Shown piece by piece: positions 55,434 to 63,985 of a stretch of 64,000 bases of DNA. The translations under genes were made by a program, and so were the position numbers. Below the pieces are notes generated by a model. It made no database searches. It saw nothing but the letters and a program-made list of their open reading frames with translations, and was not told the origin of the DNA. Each line of letters begins with the position of its first letter. Position 1 is the first letter of the stretch. The stretch comes from Steroidobacter gossypii (GTDB lineage Bacteria > Pseudomonadota > Gammaproteobacteria > Steroidobacterales > Steroidobacteraceae). The stretch is from assembly GCF_016801985.1 (NCBI RefSeq), contig NZ_JAEVLS010000001.1:1116001-1180000 (forward strand), read 5' to 3'.

Positions 55434-56606
55434 TCATTGCGGCTTCGAGCGGCTCAGTGCCTCTTGCAGCGGTGTGTAAATCACTCGTAGCTGCTGGTCA
55501 GTGATGTTGGTGTAGTCGGCCAGCAGCTGGCGCACTTGATGCGCCGGTTCCTCCAGGCCGATGTGCCACTCGATCGGCACCCCACCGGCTTTCGCTGCCG
55601 CCCGTACCTGGCGCTTCGCTTCATTCAACACCGGGCCGTCCCAGCCTCTCAGGCCCCACTCCTTTGGATGTCTCTTGAGACGTCGGAAGAGTTTGGCGTA
55701 GAGCAGGACTTTTCTCTGGCTGTCATAGCCGTCGAAGTTGATGCAGTGAACTGTGTACTTCCTGTTCGCGGGCGCGCCGCTGATGAATTGCTCGTATATT
55801 TCTTCTTCCCTGTCTGGCGGCCAGCCTTCTATCGCGTACGTCGCGTCGTTCACCAGCCCAAACTCGTCCAGCACCTCTCGCACCCGAATGCCGGCAGCTA
55901 CGTCTGCCGGGTTGTTGGCGTCGGGCATGTGTGGTGTTGTTTGGATCAGGATGCCGTTGGCGAAGGGTTCGTGATGGATGTCGTTTGGGAGGCAGGTGGC
56001 TAGGTTAGGGAATGGGAGGTAGTAGAGCCATTGGCCGGCGTATGATGGTTGCTCTGTCATCCTGATTGCATTCCTGAACTTCGAAAGATAGACACCTGCG
56101 AGGTCGCATCGCCATTTTTCTATAAGTAACGATAAGAGCTGCCTGACTACCGGAGGCTTCGTAAGACTCAACACGGAACTCTTCGATAGGCAGATCACTG
56201 CGCTCGCATTGCTTTCAACGCCCGCCGAGACGCCTTGGAGCTTGATCTCGATGCCGCCCGGTTCCGCCATAGTTGTTGTGCTCTCCTTGCCAGGAGACAA
56301 GAAGGATAGAGAGAAGCCAATCCTGCTGAGTGTTTCTGGGCCGAGCTCTTCATTGCGGAGATTAAGGTAGTCTCCCGTGTTCCTTGCATCGAAGACATGC
56401 GATGACACCACACTCCCAAAATCGACGTCGGAGGTCAGGAAGGACGTCCTGTCCTTGCCGACGACTATCAGGCGATCAAAAGCTGGGCTGGTGTCACGCA
56501 ATGCGTGCAGTAGTGAGCGCGTCTTGTTTTCGAACATCTGGAGCGAGTCTGGGGTCTTGAATTTCGAGATTGCCCAAACAATGGTCTCGTCCTGAAAACA
56601 ATCCAT
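55434..56606 (-). CDS. Imm52-like immunity domain fused to a degenerate Tox-REase-5 domain
   Basis: 390 residues. Residues 1 to about 255 resemble the Imm52 immunity family, whose members usually lie next to Tox-REase-5 toxins ('DCFQDETIVWAISKF' at the N-terminus, 'AGQWLYYLPFPNLATCLP' later). Residues about 265-385 are clearly related to the C-terminus of the upstream toxin: 'FISGAPANRKYTVHCINFDGYDSQRKVLLYAKLFRRL' and 'LRVIYTPLQEAL' against 'RITGAPRGVEYNVNGVNFDGYDATRNALLDAKHW' and 'ITVIYTPLSDIS'. The PD-(D/E)xK motif D-A-K is changed to Y303-A-K305. Starts 5 bp after the toxin stop. The immunity half is less GC-rich than its neighbours, a sign of transfer. Imm52 is my best family match, not verified. 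Confidence 0.75.
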   Translation of the reverse strand: MDCFQDETIVWAISKFKTPDSLQMFENKTRSLLHALRDTSPAFDRLIVVGKDRTSFLTSDVDFGSVVSSHVFDARNTGDYLNLRNEELGPETLSRIGFSLSFLSPGKESTTTMAEPGGIEIKLQGVSAGVESNASAVICLSKSSVLSLTKPPVVRQLLSLLIEKWRCDLAGVYLSKFRNAIRMTEQPSYAGQWLYYLPFPNLATCLPNDIHHEPFANGILIQTTPHMPDANNPADVAAGIRVREVLDEFGLVNDATYAIEGWPPDREEEIYEQFISGAPANRKYTVHCINFDGYDSQRKVLLYAKLFRRLKRHPKEWGLRGWDGPVLNEAKRQVRAAAKAGGVPIEWHIGLEEPAHQVRQLLADYTNITDQQLRVIYTPLQEALSRSKPQ

Positions 56607-56611
56607 GTGAG

Positions 56612-58894
56612 CTACTCCGAGATGTCGCTGAGGGGTGTGTAGATAACAGTGATCCCACGTCTATCATCAATGTCGGGTATCCCGCGATCGAGAATTTCTC
56701 CGATTCGAACGGCCATCTCTTCATCCACCACTCTCCATTCGATTCGGGTGTCATGACCCCTGATCGCATCCAACTGTCGTCGCGCCTCTTCAAGCAAGCG
56801 ATCAGCCATCGCGCGCTTAAGCGGCTCATATCGACACCGATCTCCGAGCGGGCACTCCTGGGTCCAATGTTTGGCGTCCAGGAGGGCGTTGCGGGTGGCG
56901 TCGTAGCCGTCGAAGTTGACGCCGTTGACATTGTACTCGACGCCGCGAGGCGCACCGGTGATGCGTTCCTGGTAGCGATAGGCGTCATTGTCCGGCCGGG
57001 TGATGGAGGACCAGGTGCCGGGGCCGCCGTCGGTGGCGCCGAGGGCGAAGTTGCTGGGGCTGCGAGGGACATGGTAAGGAACGCGGATCGTGCAGGTGGC
57101 GTTGTGCGCCCACACACGCTCGGCGCCGACGAAGTAACTGGCGTCGTCCGCGACAGTGAGATTGAAAACCTGCAGCGGCGCATCGACACGCCGATTAACG
57201 AGCACCAGCGTGTCGCCACCGGCCGTCGCGAGGGGTGCGCCGACTTCAACATCGGAAACCGGCGTCCAGCCGCGACCCTGCACCCACAACGGGTGCTCAT
57301 CACTAACAACGAGTCGCGAGCCCTCAGTCTCAACAACACGATGTGTAGAAACACGTCGCTCGAAAACCCGAGTAACGAGCCGCGAGTGATCGAGATAAGT
57401 GCGATCGTTACGCGCATCGACCCACTCGCCAGGTGAGAGCGACTGAATGGGCACACTGCGCGCCCCGGCCGACACCGCAGTGTCGGCAGCAAAACTCGCG
57501 CAGCCCAGTTCACGTCGAGTCGCATCGGCAGCAGCAGCAAGATCCGCACGGCCAAAGCGAGCAAGCTTGGCCGCGAGCTTGAGCATGAAGGCAGGACTGA
57601 CATAGCTGCCCAGCACCCGACCGCGATCGAACGCATCGCATTCAATGAGCTGGCTGAGGTCATGACCGAGCGCCGCGCCAATGGTCTGCGCCGTGCCGGC
57701 CGGATCCTCCATGAAGGCCATCGCCAGCTCGTACACACCACGAGCCGTCTCAACCGGATCGGTGATCGCAGCAACCAGATCACCGATCTGCTGCTGCAGC
57801 CCTTCCCAGAAGCCTCGAACGAACTCGTAAGCATCAGTCGCAAGGCTGCGTAGCTCGTCCCAGACTCGGCCGAGAGCGCTGCGGTCCGCAGCAGCAGGCG
57901 CCGGATCGACAGTTGTTACCGAGCAGAGAGGGGTATCGCCGCCAGGACCCGCGGAACTGCCACCGTCGGCATCATCGTCGCCGGGATGTTGGTCCGAGGA
58001 ATCGTCCTCATCTGGACCAGTGGAGTCGCCGCCTTGGTCAGCTGAATCCTCATCGTCCGCGGATGACTCAGCCGAGCCGAAACCAAAGAAGGAGTCGCCG
58101 AGATTGCTACCGCGAGACGAAGAGCCCGGCGCGCTCTGCGCATCTTCCGTTTCTTGTTCGCCGTTGTGGCTGGCGCCACCACCATGGCTGCCGCCTTCGA
58201 GAGCCACTCGCGCGACGTTAGAAAGTGCATCGCGCGAGACCAGCAGTTCACTAAACCGCAGCGGACTCTGCATCCGCACCGTCGCGGTCGACGTAATCGG
58301 CAATCGATTCCGCCGCAGCAACTGCTGATGAAACGAATCCTGCTCACGCGCCGGCGACAACAATCGCGAGATGAGGCCGCCGACGAGAGGAACCTTCAGC
58401 TCGTATCCATAGGTGACCTCGACGCGAAGCAGGTTCGCGTCCTGAATGTTGAGACCGCCGCGGGAGCCCCGTCGTGTGTCGCGGGCGTGCAGCCGATCGT
58501 TCGGTAGCTCGCGAACGCCATCGACCTCGACGGCGAAATCATCGAACGTTTCCTGTGTGGGGTTGAGGATGCGAATCCGCGCATCGGTGAGCAGCTCGCC
58601 TTCGACACGCGCAACGGCCTCTGCGACACTCGTGAGCGAACTGTCCGGAGAACGCAGCGGCGCCAGCCCCTGCGCCAATCCGCGCCGAATCGATTGCGGA
58701 GTTGCATTGGAAACAGCGCCAGCGCGCGCAGCCTGAAGAGCTGCATGATTGAGCGTCGCCTTCGCTTGATAGACGAAGCCGAACTGAACCGCTGCGAGAA
58801 TGACGACGATCAGCAGCGGCAGTGCAATCGTCGCTTCGACAATTGCAGCACCCCACTGCCGCCGGGCACGGCCTGTCGGTGATGTCACATCCAT
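56612..58894 (-). CDS. TadE-like prepilin - HINT - Tox-REase-5 polymorphic toxin
   Basis: 760 residues. Residues 1-45: TadE-type prepilin N-terminus, G15-AAIVE20 cleavage signature followed by a helix (ATIALPLLIVVILAAVQFGF). 46-235: TadE-like extracytoplasmic part. 236-325: acidic Asp/Ser/Gly linker. 330-460: helical pretoxin region ('DPVETARGVYELAMAFMEDPAGTAQTIG'). 465-598: HINT domain starting at Cys465 (CASFAADTAV), with 'SDEHPLWV' and ending 'FNLTVADDASYFVGAERVWAHN'; the cut would follow Asn598. 599-760: Tox-REase-5 nuclease with 'FDGYD' (661-665) and D673-A-K675. It sits inside the tad operon, 31 bp after the secretin gene. Confidence 0.88.
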   Translation of the reverse strand: MDVTSPTGRARRQWGAAIVEATIALPLLIVVILAAVQFGFVYQAKATLNHAALQAARAGAVSNATPQSIRRGLAQGLAPLRSPDSSLTSVAEAVARVEGELLTDARIRILNPTQETFDDFAVEVDGVRELPNDRLHARDTRRGSRGGLNIQDANLLRVEVTYGYELKVPLVGGLISRLLSPAREQDSFHQQLLRRNRLPITSTATVRMQSPLRFSELLVSRDALSNVARVALEGGSHGGGASHNGEQETEDAQSAPGSSSRGSNLGDSFFGFGSAESSADDEDSADQGGDSTGPDEDDSSDQHPGDDDADGGSSAGPGGDTPLCSVTTVDPAPAAADRSALGRVWDELRSLATDAYEFVRGFWEGLQQQIGDLVAAITDPVETARGVYELAMAFMEDPAGTAQTIGAALGHDLSQLIECDAFDRGRVLGSYVSPAFMLKLAAKLARFGRADLAAAADATRRELGCASFAADTAVSAGARSVPIQSLSPGEWVDARNDRTYLDHSRLVTRVFERRVSTHRVVETEGSRLVVSDEHPLWVQGRGWTPVSDVEVGAPLATAGGDTLVLVNRRVDAPLQVFNLTVADDASYFVGAERVWAHNATCTIRVPYHVPRSPSNFALGATDGGPGTWSSITRPDNDAYRYQERITGAPRGVEYNVNGVNFDGYDATRNALLDAKHWTQECPLGDRCRYEPLKRAMADRLLEEARRQLDAIRGHDTRIEWRVVDEEMAVRIGEILDRGIPDIDDRRGITVIYTPLSDISE

Positions 58895-58925
58895 GTGACG
58901 CTCGCTTCCTTGCCAAAATCGGTGA

Positions 58926-59978
58926 TCAGTCTTTGAGTCGGGGCTTCAACGCGGCATCCGATTCGCGCTTGAGTCGATCGAAGCGCTGCATGTCATCGCT
59001 CACCGCCGCCGAATCGATGATCTGCGGCGTCACCAACACCACCAGCTCCGTCTCGCCACGCCGGAACTGACGTGACTTGAACAACTCGCCTAGAACGGGA
59101 ATGGAGCCGAGGCCGGGAATCTTGGCGACCGTCTTCGCATCGTCGGCGCTGAACAGTCCCGCGACGACCATGTGCTCGCCGGACTGCACATTCATTTCCG
59201 TGTGGGCTTTGCGGGTCGCAAAACCCGGGATGCCCAACACGCTATTGGCCTTGTCGACGCTGCTGACCTCGACGCCCACCTTGGTGCGAATCAAGCCGGC
59301 ATCGTTGGCTTCCGGCTCGACGTTCAACAGGATGCCGAACTGCTTGAAGACCACGTTGAGCGCGCCATCCTGGTTCTGCACGGGAATCGGCACTTCGCCG
59401 CCCACGACAAAGTCGGCTTGGCCGCCATTGATGCAAGTCAGCGTCGGTTCGGCGAGCAGCCGCGCGTCGCCGCGATCCATCAGCAGATGGATCACCGAGT
59501 CGAGAGTGCTGGTGATATCGAAGCCGCCCGAGGTGCTGAGCGATGGACCCACGGCGACATCCGCCCAATCGACGCCGATATCGCGCAGAGCGGACTTGCG
59601 AACCTCGATCAACTTCGCGTTGATCAAGATGGTGGACTCCGCTTCCAGCACGCGTGCAGGCGCGGCGAGAGGGTCCATGACCCCAAGCACCTGCACGAGA
59701 TACGCGACGTTCGATCCATCGCGAGACCAGATGCGCAAGTCGGTCGTGCCGGCCTTTCTGCCGAGCACGAGAATCTCCTGCGTATCGTCCAGCACTTTGA
59801 TGTCGATGGTGGCGCCATCGCCGGCGGAAACACGCTTCACGCCGGGTGTGCGAATCACCAGACTTTGTCCTTCGGGCACCGAGAGCACGGCGACCGGCGG
59901 CGAGCTGACCGTTTGCGGCTCGGCGTTGTTCATCATCAGCGCGGCGAGCAACCAAGCGCCGTAAGTGATGACGCTCAT
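58926..59978 (-). CDS. cpaC: Tad pilus secretin, CpaC/RcpA type (short form)
   Basis: 350 residues. The N-terminal 'SLVIRTPGVKRVSAGDGATIDIKVLDDTQEILVLGRKAGTTDLRIW' is the pilus/MSHA secretin N domain of CpaC. The secretin barrel follows: 'VEIRKSALRDIGVDW'-type segment, 'LAEPTLTCINGGQADFVVGGEVPIPV', 'FKQFGILLNVEP', 'GLFSADDAKTVAKIPGLGSIPVLGELFKSRQF' and 'ELVVLVTPQIID'. It is shorter than usual CpaC (450-500 residues) because the BON region is absent. The signal peptide is weak (YGAWLLAALMMNNAEP). It follows cpaB by 3 bp. Confidence 0.88.
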   Translation of the reverse strand: MSVITYGAWLLAALMMNNAEPQTVSSPPVAVLSVPEGQSLVIRTPGVKRVSAGDGATIDIKVLDDTQEILVLGRKAGTTDLRIWSRDGSNVAYLVQVLGVMDPLAAPARVLEAESTILINAKLIEVRKSALRDIGVDWADVAVGPSLSTSGGFDITSTLDSVIHLLMDRGDARLLAEPTLTCINGGQADFVVGGEVPIPVQNQDGALNVVFKQFGILLNVEPEANDAGLIRTKVGVEVSSVDKANSVLGIPGFATRKAHTEMNVQSGEHMVVAGLFSADDAKTVAKIPGLGSIPVLGELFKSRQFRRGETELVVLVTPQIIDSAAVSDDMQRFDRLKRESDAALKPRLKD

Positions 59979-59981
59979 AGC

Positions 59982-60779
59982 TCAAACTCCGCCAAGAATG
60001 ATCTGAACACGGGTCCGCGAACGCGATTGCCGGGTAGGCTCGTCCGCGCTCAGCAAGCTGCTCTTCGTGACGCGAGCTATGTGAGCGCGGTCTTGATCAT
60101 TCGGCTGCCTGAGCGCCACAGTGATCCGTCCGGCCTCCTGTGCAAGCGTGATCCTGGCAGCGTCGCTCGGGCTCACTGCAACAGTGATGTTTCGAAACGC
60201 AGCGGACTGCAGTCGCTCCGGCAGCGAATTCGAGTTGGCTTCTGTGCGCACTCCGGTTGCGATCACCGGAACCGTCGACAACAGCGGCACAGTGACGCTG
60301 TCATTCCCTGCTGCAGTAGTGAACAGCAGATCGATGCGATCGCCCGGAGCAAGCATTCCGGCAATCGAAGCTTCTTCATCGACTGGGAGCGTCAGCGCGC
60401 GCATGCCATCAGCGAGCAGAGCCGAGAACCCGGCACCCACGCCGTGAGCGAGATGCGAGTTGAGAATGGTCTCGCCACTCCTCACACTGCGTGACAAGAC
60501 CCGCCCGGCGATATCTGCCCACTGCCCCGAACGCACGGCATCGGCGTGTAAGAACGTTTGTGGCACCTCACGCAAGGCCACCGTCTGACTGGATAGCACG
60601 GCGCCTGCTGCCAGGTTCGCCTTCGCGACCACCACGTTCACCAGTTGATATTGACGATGGAGCTGCTCGCGCTCGGCTCGCATCTCGTTATTGATGTAGC
60701 CTTTGGCGAAGTACGCTGCCCCACCGCCGGCGGCGAGCGCGCCACCGACCATGAGAGTCGTGATCCAGATGCCTTTCAT
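59982..60779 (-). CDS. cpaB: Flp pilus assembly protein CpaB/RcpC (SAF domain)
   Basis: 265 residues. N-terminal membrane helix (ITTLMVGGALAAGGGAAYFA), SAF domain with 'VVVAKANLAAGAVLSSQTVALREVPQTFLHADAV' and 'LSRSVRSGETILNSHL', then the RcpC C-terminal part 'MRALTLPVDEEASIAGMLAPGDRIDLLF'. Standard CpaB layout and length. It sits directly upstream of the secretin, with which it forms the outer-membrane part. Confidence 0.92.
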   Translation of the reverse strand: MKGIWITTLMVGGALAAGGGAAYFAKGYINNEMRAEREQLHRQYQLVNVVVAKANLAAGAVLSSQTVALREVPQTFLHADAVRSGQWADIAGRVLSRSVRSGETILNSHLAHGVGAGFSALLADGMRALTLPVDEEASIAGMLAPGDRIDLLFTTAAGNDSVTVPLLSTVPVIATGVRTEANSNSLPERLQSAAFRNITVAVSPSDAARITLAQEAGRITVALRQPNDQDRAHIARVTKSSLLSADEPTRQSRSRTRVQIILGGV

Positions 60780-60817
60780 GCTCGTTCCTTGAGCGAATCA
60801 GCCATCGAAGCGGGCGA

Positions 60818-60973
60818 TCAGAAGGGAATCGTCAGCGCCCAGGAGAATTCATCGTGATGTTCGGCGAGCAGCTCGAGCAGAATCTGCGAGCCCCGCCACA
60901 GCACCATCAGTCCGGCCAGAATTGCCACGTACTCGGCCGAGGTCCAACCTCGTTGCGATCGCTTGCTCGTCAT
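60818..60973 (-). CDS. Small Flp-like prepilin (51 residues)
   Basis: ATG at 60973 overlaps the upstream stop as ATGA; TGA at 60818. The sequence carries the Flp-type prepilin peptidase site G9-WTSAEY, with Glu at +5 and Tyr at +6 after the Gly, then a hydrophobic segment (VAILAGLMVLW) and a short C-terminus (LLELLAEHHDEFSWALTIPF). Length and motif fit Flp/TadF-like minor pilins. It lies between the hypothetical secreted protein and cpaB. Confidence 0.72.
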   Translation of the reverse strand: MTSKRSQRGWTSAEYVAILAGLMVLWRGSQILLELLAEHHDEFSWALTIPF

Positions 60974-61680
60974 GACTTTTTCCATGTGATGACGATGGCG
61001 GTGCCCGATGCGCGCGCCGCGTCCGGCATGATGACCAGGAGCGCCTGCTCGGCTTCACGCTGAGCTTGCAACACGAAACCGCGATGCATCTGATGCGTAG
61101 GACGCGTGTCGATCATCGTCCAGCCGTTGCGGATCAGGAGCTGCGAGAAAGCTTGCGCTTCGACGAAGGGACCTCGTTCGCTCGACAGGCTGATGTGCTC
61201 CGACGCCATGCCCGCATCGTCGTACTGCTGCAGGTTCACGAGGCGAGCGGTCGGTGGTCTTGGAAATTGCGTGCGCATACGAAGCGCGGCAGCTTCGAGC
61301 GCAGGGCTGACCAGAATGGTCCCTTCACTTCCGGCACTCACGGCTCGTGCATGCACGGAGATCAGATGGTCGCGCGACTTGAATGTGAGCACCTGCCAAG
61401 GCGAGCGGCTCAGCCGACGGGTCTCGTGACTGCCCGAGGTTTTCAGTACCGATTCGTAGTGAGCCAGCACGGCGTCGGGTGACAAGCGTGACTGAAACGC
61501 TTTGAGAGTCATCGGCAAGCCGTTCATGCGCATGCTGCGAGCGATCCACTGAGCAGTGCCGTCGGGTGGAGCAGTCAAGTCAGGCAACGCGGCGGTCGTA
61601 CGTGCGAGAGGCTCTGCTCGAGCGGGACATACAAGCACGCAGATGATCAGCGCCGCGATTGAAAGCTGGGTGGCAACCAT
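60970..61680 (-). CDS. Secreted protein of unknown function in the tad operon
   Basis: 236 residues from the ATG at 61680, 1 bp after the previous stop; a longer frame to 61908 overlaps that gene. Signal peptide VATQLSIAALIICVLVCPARAEP. The mature region has alpha/beta character with 'MTLKAFQSRLSPDAVLAHYESVLKTSG' and 'GFVLQAQREAEQALLVIMPDAA'. No family recognised; position suggests a pilus accessory role. Confidence 0.68.
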   Translation of the reverse strand: MVATQLSIAALIICVLVCPARAEPLARTTAALPDLTAPPDGTAQWIARSMRMNGLPMTLKAFQSRLSPDAVLAHYESVLKTSGSHETRRLSRSPWQVLTFKSRDHLISVHARAVSAGSEGTILVSPALEAAALRMRTQFPRPPTARLVNLQQYDDAGMASEHISLSSERGPFVEAQAFSQLLIRNGWTMIDTRPTHQMHRGFVLQAQREAEQALLVIMPDAARASGTAIVITWKKS

Positions 61681-61681
61681 G

Positions 61682-62482
61682 TCACTCGGCCTCCCGCTCG
61701 CCCACATATGCGGAGGGAAGGGCATCGGATCGCGGCCGCAGCTGAGGATCCCAGCCATACTGACCTTCTCCATACAGCGCTTCGCCTTTGCCCAACGCCT
61801 GCATGCCGATGGGCCGACCAGGTTGTTCGAGTGTTTCGATGAGCTCGTCGGCGGTGATGCGATCGACTCGGCGGCCGAGCTCACCTTCGTCACGAGGTGA
61901 CCAGGCATCGCTGAGCAACGCGCCGGTGGCGCGTTGAATCAATGACTGGGCGGGGTCATCAGCCAACAGGCGCTCGACAGTTGCGGACACGGAAGCGCTC
62001 GCAAACGAGCGACGGTTCAACCCGAGATCATCCATCTGGAGCGCAGTCGCTGCCGCGCCGAGCGGGCCGGTGCCGTGCGCCAACCCCGGCATGAGGATCA
62101 TCCCCGCTTCGACCGGCGACTCGCCGTCACCCACGCTGGAAGAAATCGCGCCCGTCGAAGGAATCAGCGGCTGCCGCTGATGGCGCCACAGCGGATTCTG
62201 CGACACGCCTTCGGTGCGAAGCGACTCTATGGGCAACATCCCAGCTCGCGGATCGCCGAAGGAACGATCCAGAACTTCGGCCCCGAGCTCGGAGTCGCTT
62301 TTGTCACTTGCGCTCCAGACAGTACGTTCCCAGACCGAATATCGAAGCGCATCGAAACTCTTGTGCTTGATATCCAGTTGTTTGCCGAGCAGCACCATGC
62401 CTCCGAGAAAGGGCAGCAGCGCGACCAGGGCCACGATGGTCTCGACCAGAGCATTGCCGCGAATCGAAAGTCTCACAGTCAT
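61682..62482 (-). CDS. TadE-like minor pilin
   Basis: 266 residues from the ATG at 62482; a TTG at 62488 overlaps the previous stop. N-terminal prepilin signature RG-NALVE with Glu at +5 after the Gly, followed by the hydrophobic helix TIVALVALLPFLGGMVLLG. The mature part is hydrophilic and longer than most TadE proteins. Probable TadE/TadF-class pseudopilin processed by a prepilin peptidase encoded elsewhere. Confidence 0.75.
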   Translation of the reverse strand: MTVRLSIRGNALVETIVALVALLPFLGGMVLLGKQLDIKHKSFDALRYSVWERTVWSASDKSDSELGAEVLDRSFGDPRAGMLPIESLRTEGVSQNPLWRHQRQPLIPSTGAISSSVGDGESPVEAGMILMPGLAHGTGPLGAAATALQMDDLGLNRRSFASASVSATVERLLADDPAQSLIQRATGALLSDAWSPRDEGELGRRVDRITADELIETLEQPGRPIGMQALGKGEALYGEGQYGWDPQLRPRSDALPSAYVGEREAE

Positions 62483-62484
62483 GA

Positions 62485-63693
62485 TCAAAAGCTCCAGACG
62501 ACGGGCGCGAGCTTCGCTTCCCAGAAAGGATTGAACAGATTGGCGTACTCGTGCCTGCGCTCCCCCAGTGCGGCGAACGCCAAGCCACGGGGCCGCTGGA
62601 ATTCCACGCGTGCGGTCGCTGCCACTGCCAACGGATGGTCTGAAGCTGACATGCCCAGCAGGTCTGCAGATGCAATCCGCGCCTGCGCCTTGGTGGCGAT
62701 CGCGGCGATGCGGAGCGAGCTATCGCCTGGCTGGCCCGATACGTTGTAGAGGGCGGGCACGCCTGCGTAGTCGGAGTCGAACTCTCGTGCACTGGCAGAG
62801 CTGACGCGATCGCCGATCCGGCGCCAGCTGCGCCAGCCAAACAAACTGCGAGTGCGATATCGAAGTTGGTCCTCGGCGCGCCAGTCAGCGCCATCTGCAG
62901 TCTGTGAATGCGATGTCGTGCCGCGCTTGCGCAGCTGTACCGCAAGCAGGTTCTCGCGCCAGCCTCTCTCACCTGCAACCCAGCGCTGCAGGTCTTCGTT
63001 ACCACGCACGCTCGCAGTGACGAGCTCTTGCAAGGCATTGCTGTCGCGGCCGACGCTGTAGCGCTGAATGAACGCAGGCACGGCCGCTGACTGCGTCATC
63101 AGCTGGGCATCGAGCATGTGACGCAGTTCAACCGGCATGCGCGAGAGGGCATCCCGATCGTTGATCAGGATGTGAGGATCGTAGGCACGACCCGTCTCGG
63201 ACATCAGGTTCTGCAGATGGCGAAAGGCGAGAGAAGCGTGTGCTTCAGCCTGCGCCGCGCGAATGTTTGCATTCCACGCGTCGAGGGCGGGTATAGCGAT
63301 CTCTGCCGACTGCTCGGTCACATCGCGAACTTGCGCCGAGATCTGCTCAGCCATGTCCACATACTGACCGACGTATGGAATCCACTGCGTCACCCGATCT
63401 ATCGCCGCCAGTGAGTCGTTGAGGTACCGAACCCAACTCACATAAGAAACAAAGTGACCGACGGCGAGATGGTTGGCGATCATCGCCCGGTTGCTATAAG
63501 CGATGAAATTCAGATGCCGCGCCGTCCACACAGCTCCGCTGTACGCCGCAGCGTCTGCGGCGTTGGCGACATGGGATCGCTCCGTCACTCTCTGTCCGGT
63601 GTTGAACATCACCACCAGCACGGCGCTGCTGATGAGCATGCCAAACAGCGCGACAGGAGCGATCTGCCCTCGATGGTGATTACTGAGCAGCAT
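62485..63693 (-). CDS. tadG: TadG-like pilus assembly protein
   Basis: 402 residues. N-terminal 'HRGQIAPVALFGMLISSAVLVVMFNTGQRVTERSHVANAADAAAYSGA' is the TadG/TadE-G N-terminal domain with its membrane helix. The rest is a mixed extracytoplasmic region without an evident vWA MIDAS motif. Its start overlaps the upstream Flp-like gene by 14 bp. Confidence 0.8.
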   Translation of the reverse strand: MLLSNHHRGQIAPVALFGMLISSAVLVVMFNTGQRVTERSHVANAADAAAYSGAVWTARHLNFIAYSNRAMIANHLAVGHFVSYVSWVRYLNDSLAAIDRVTQWIPYVGQYVDMAEQISAQVRDVTEQSAEIAIPALDAWNANIRAAQAEAHASLAFRHLQNLMSETGRAYDPHILINDRDALSRMPVELRHMLDAQLMTQSAAVPAFIQRYSVGRDSNALQELVTASVRGNEDLQRWVAGERGWRENLLAVQLRKRGTTSHSQTADGADWRAEDQLRYRTRSLFGWRSWRRIGDRVSSASAREFDSDYAGVPALYNVSGQPGDSSLRIAAIATKAQARIASADLLGMSASDHPLAVAATARVEFQRPRGLAFAALGERRHEYANLFNPFWEAKLAPVVWSF

Positions 63694-63985
63694 TGGTCTG
63701 CTGGTTATAGTTGGAGAGGCTGTCCGCCTGAGCGGCGCGGTTCTGCGCTGTTGTGGCCGACGCCTGTGCGTCGCTGATGTCCTGGGTGGCCGACTGGCCC
63801 GCCATCTCGCGGCTCATGCCAGCCATCTGGTTCTGAAGCACATCGCCGAAGGCGGCGAACAGGCCGATGCCGGCCACGGCCACGAGCGCGGTGATGATGA
63901 TGTACTCGCTCATTCCTTGGCCGCGTTGCCCAGTCATCGGGCACAGGCGCGCGCGCGCCGACGAAATCACGTTCCTTGTGCTCAT
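63680..63985 (-). CDS. Flp-family prepilin-like protein
   Basis: 101 residues from the ATG at 63985, with AAGGAG eight bases upstream. A basic leader ends in the cleavage site RGQG-MSEY (Glu +3, Tyr +4 after the Gly), followed by IIITALVAVAGIGLFAAFGDV. The C-terminal half is Gln/Ala/Ser-rich ('QNRAAQADSLSNYNQQTNAAQ'). Probably a pilin subunit of the locus; the leader is longer than in the typical Flp. Further tad genes (prepilin peptidase, tadZ) would lie to the right of the window. Confidence 0.78.
   Translation of the reverse strand: MSTRNVISSARARLCPMTGQRGQGMSEYIIITALVAVAGIGLFAAFGDVLQNQMAGMSREMAGQSATQDISDAQASATTAQNRAAQADSLSNYNQQTNAAQ

Noticed and set aside
54804-55490. Plus-strand frame of 228 codons covering the 30-bp repeats
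   Set aside because: Low-complexity Ser/Arg/Ala sequence opposite real genes; the apparent protein repeats come from the DNA repeats.
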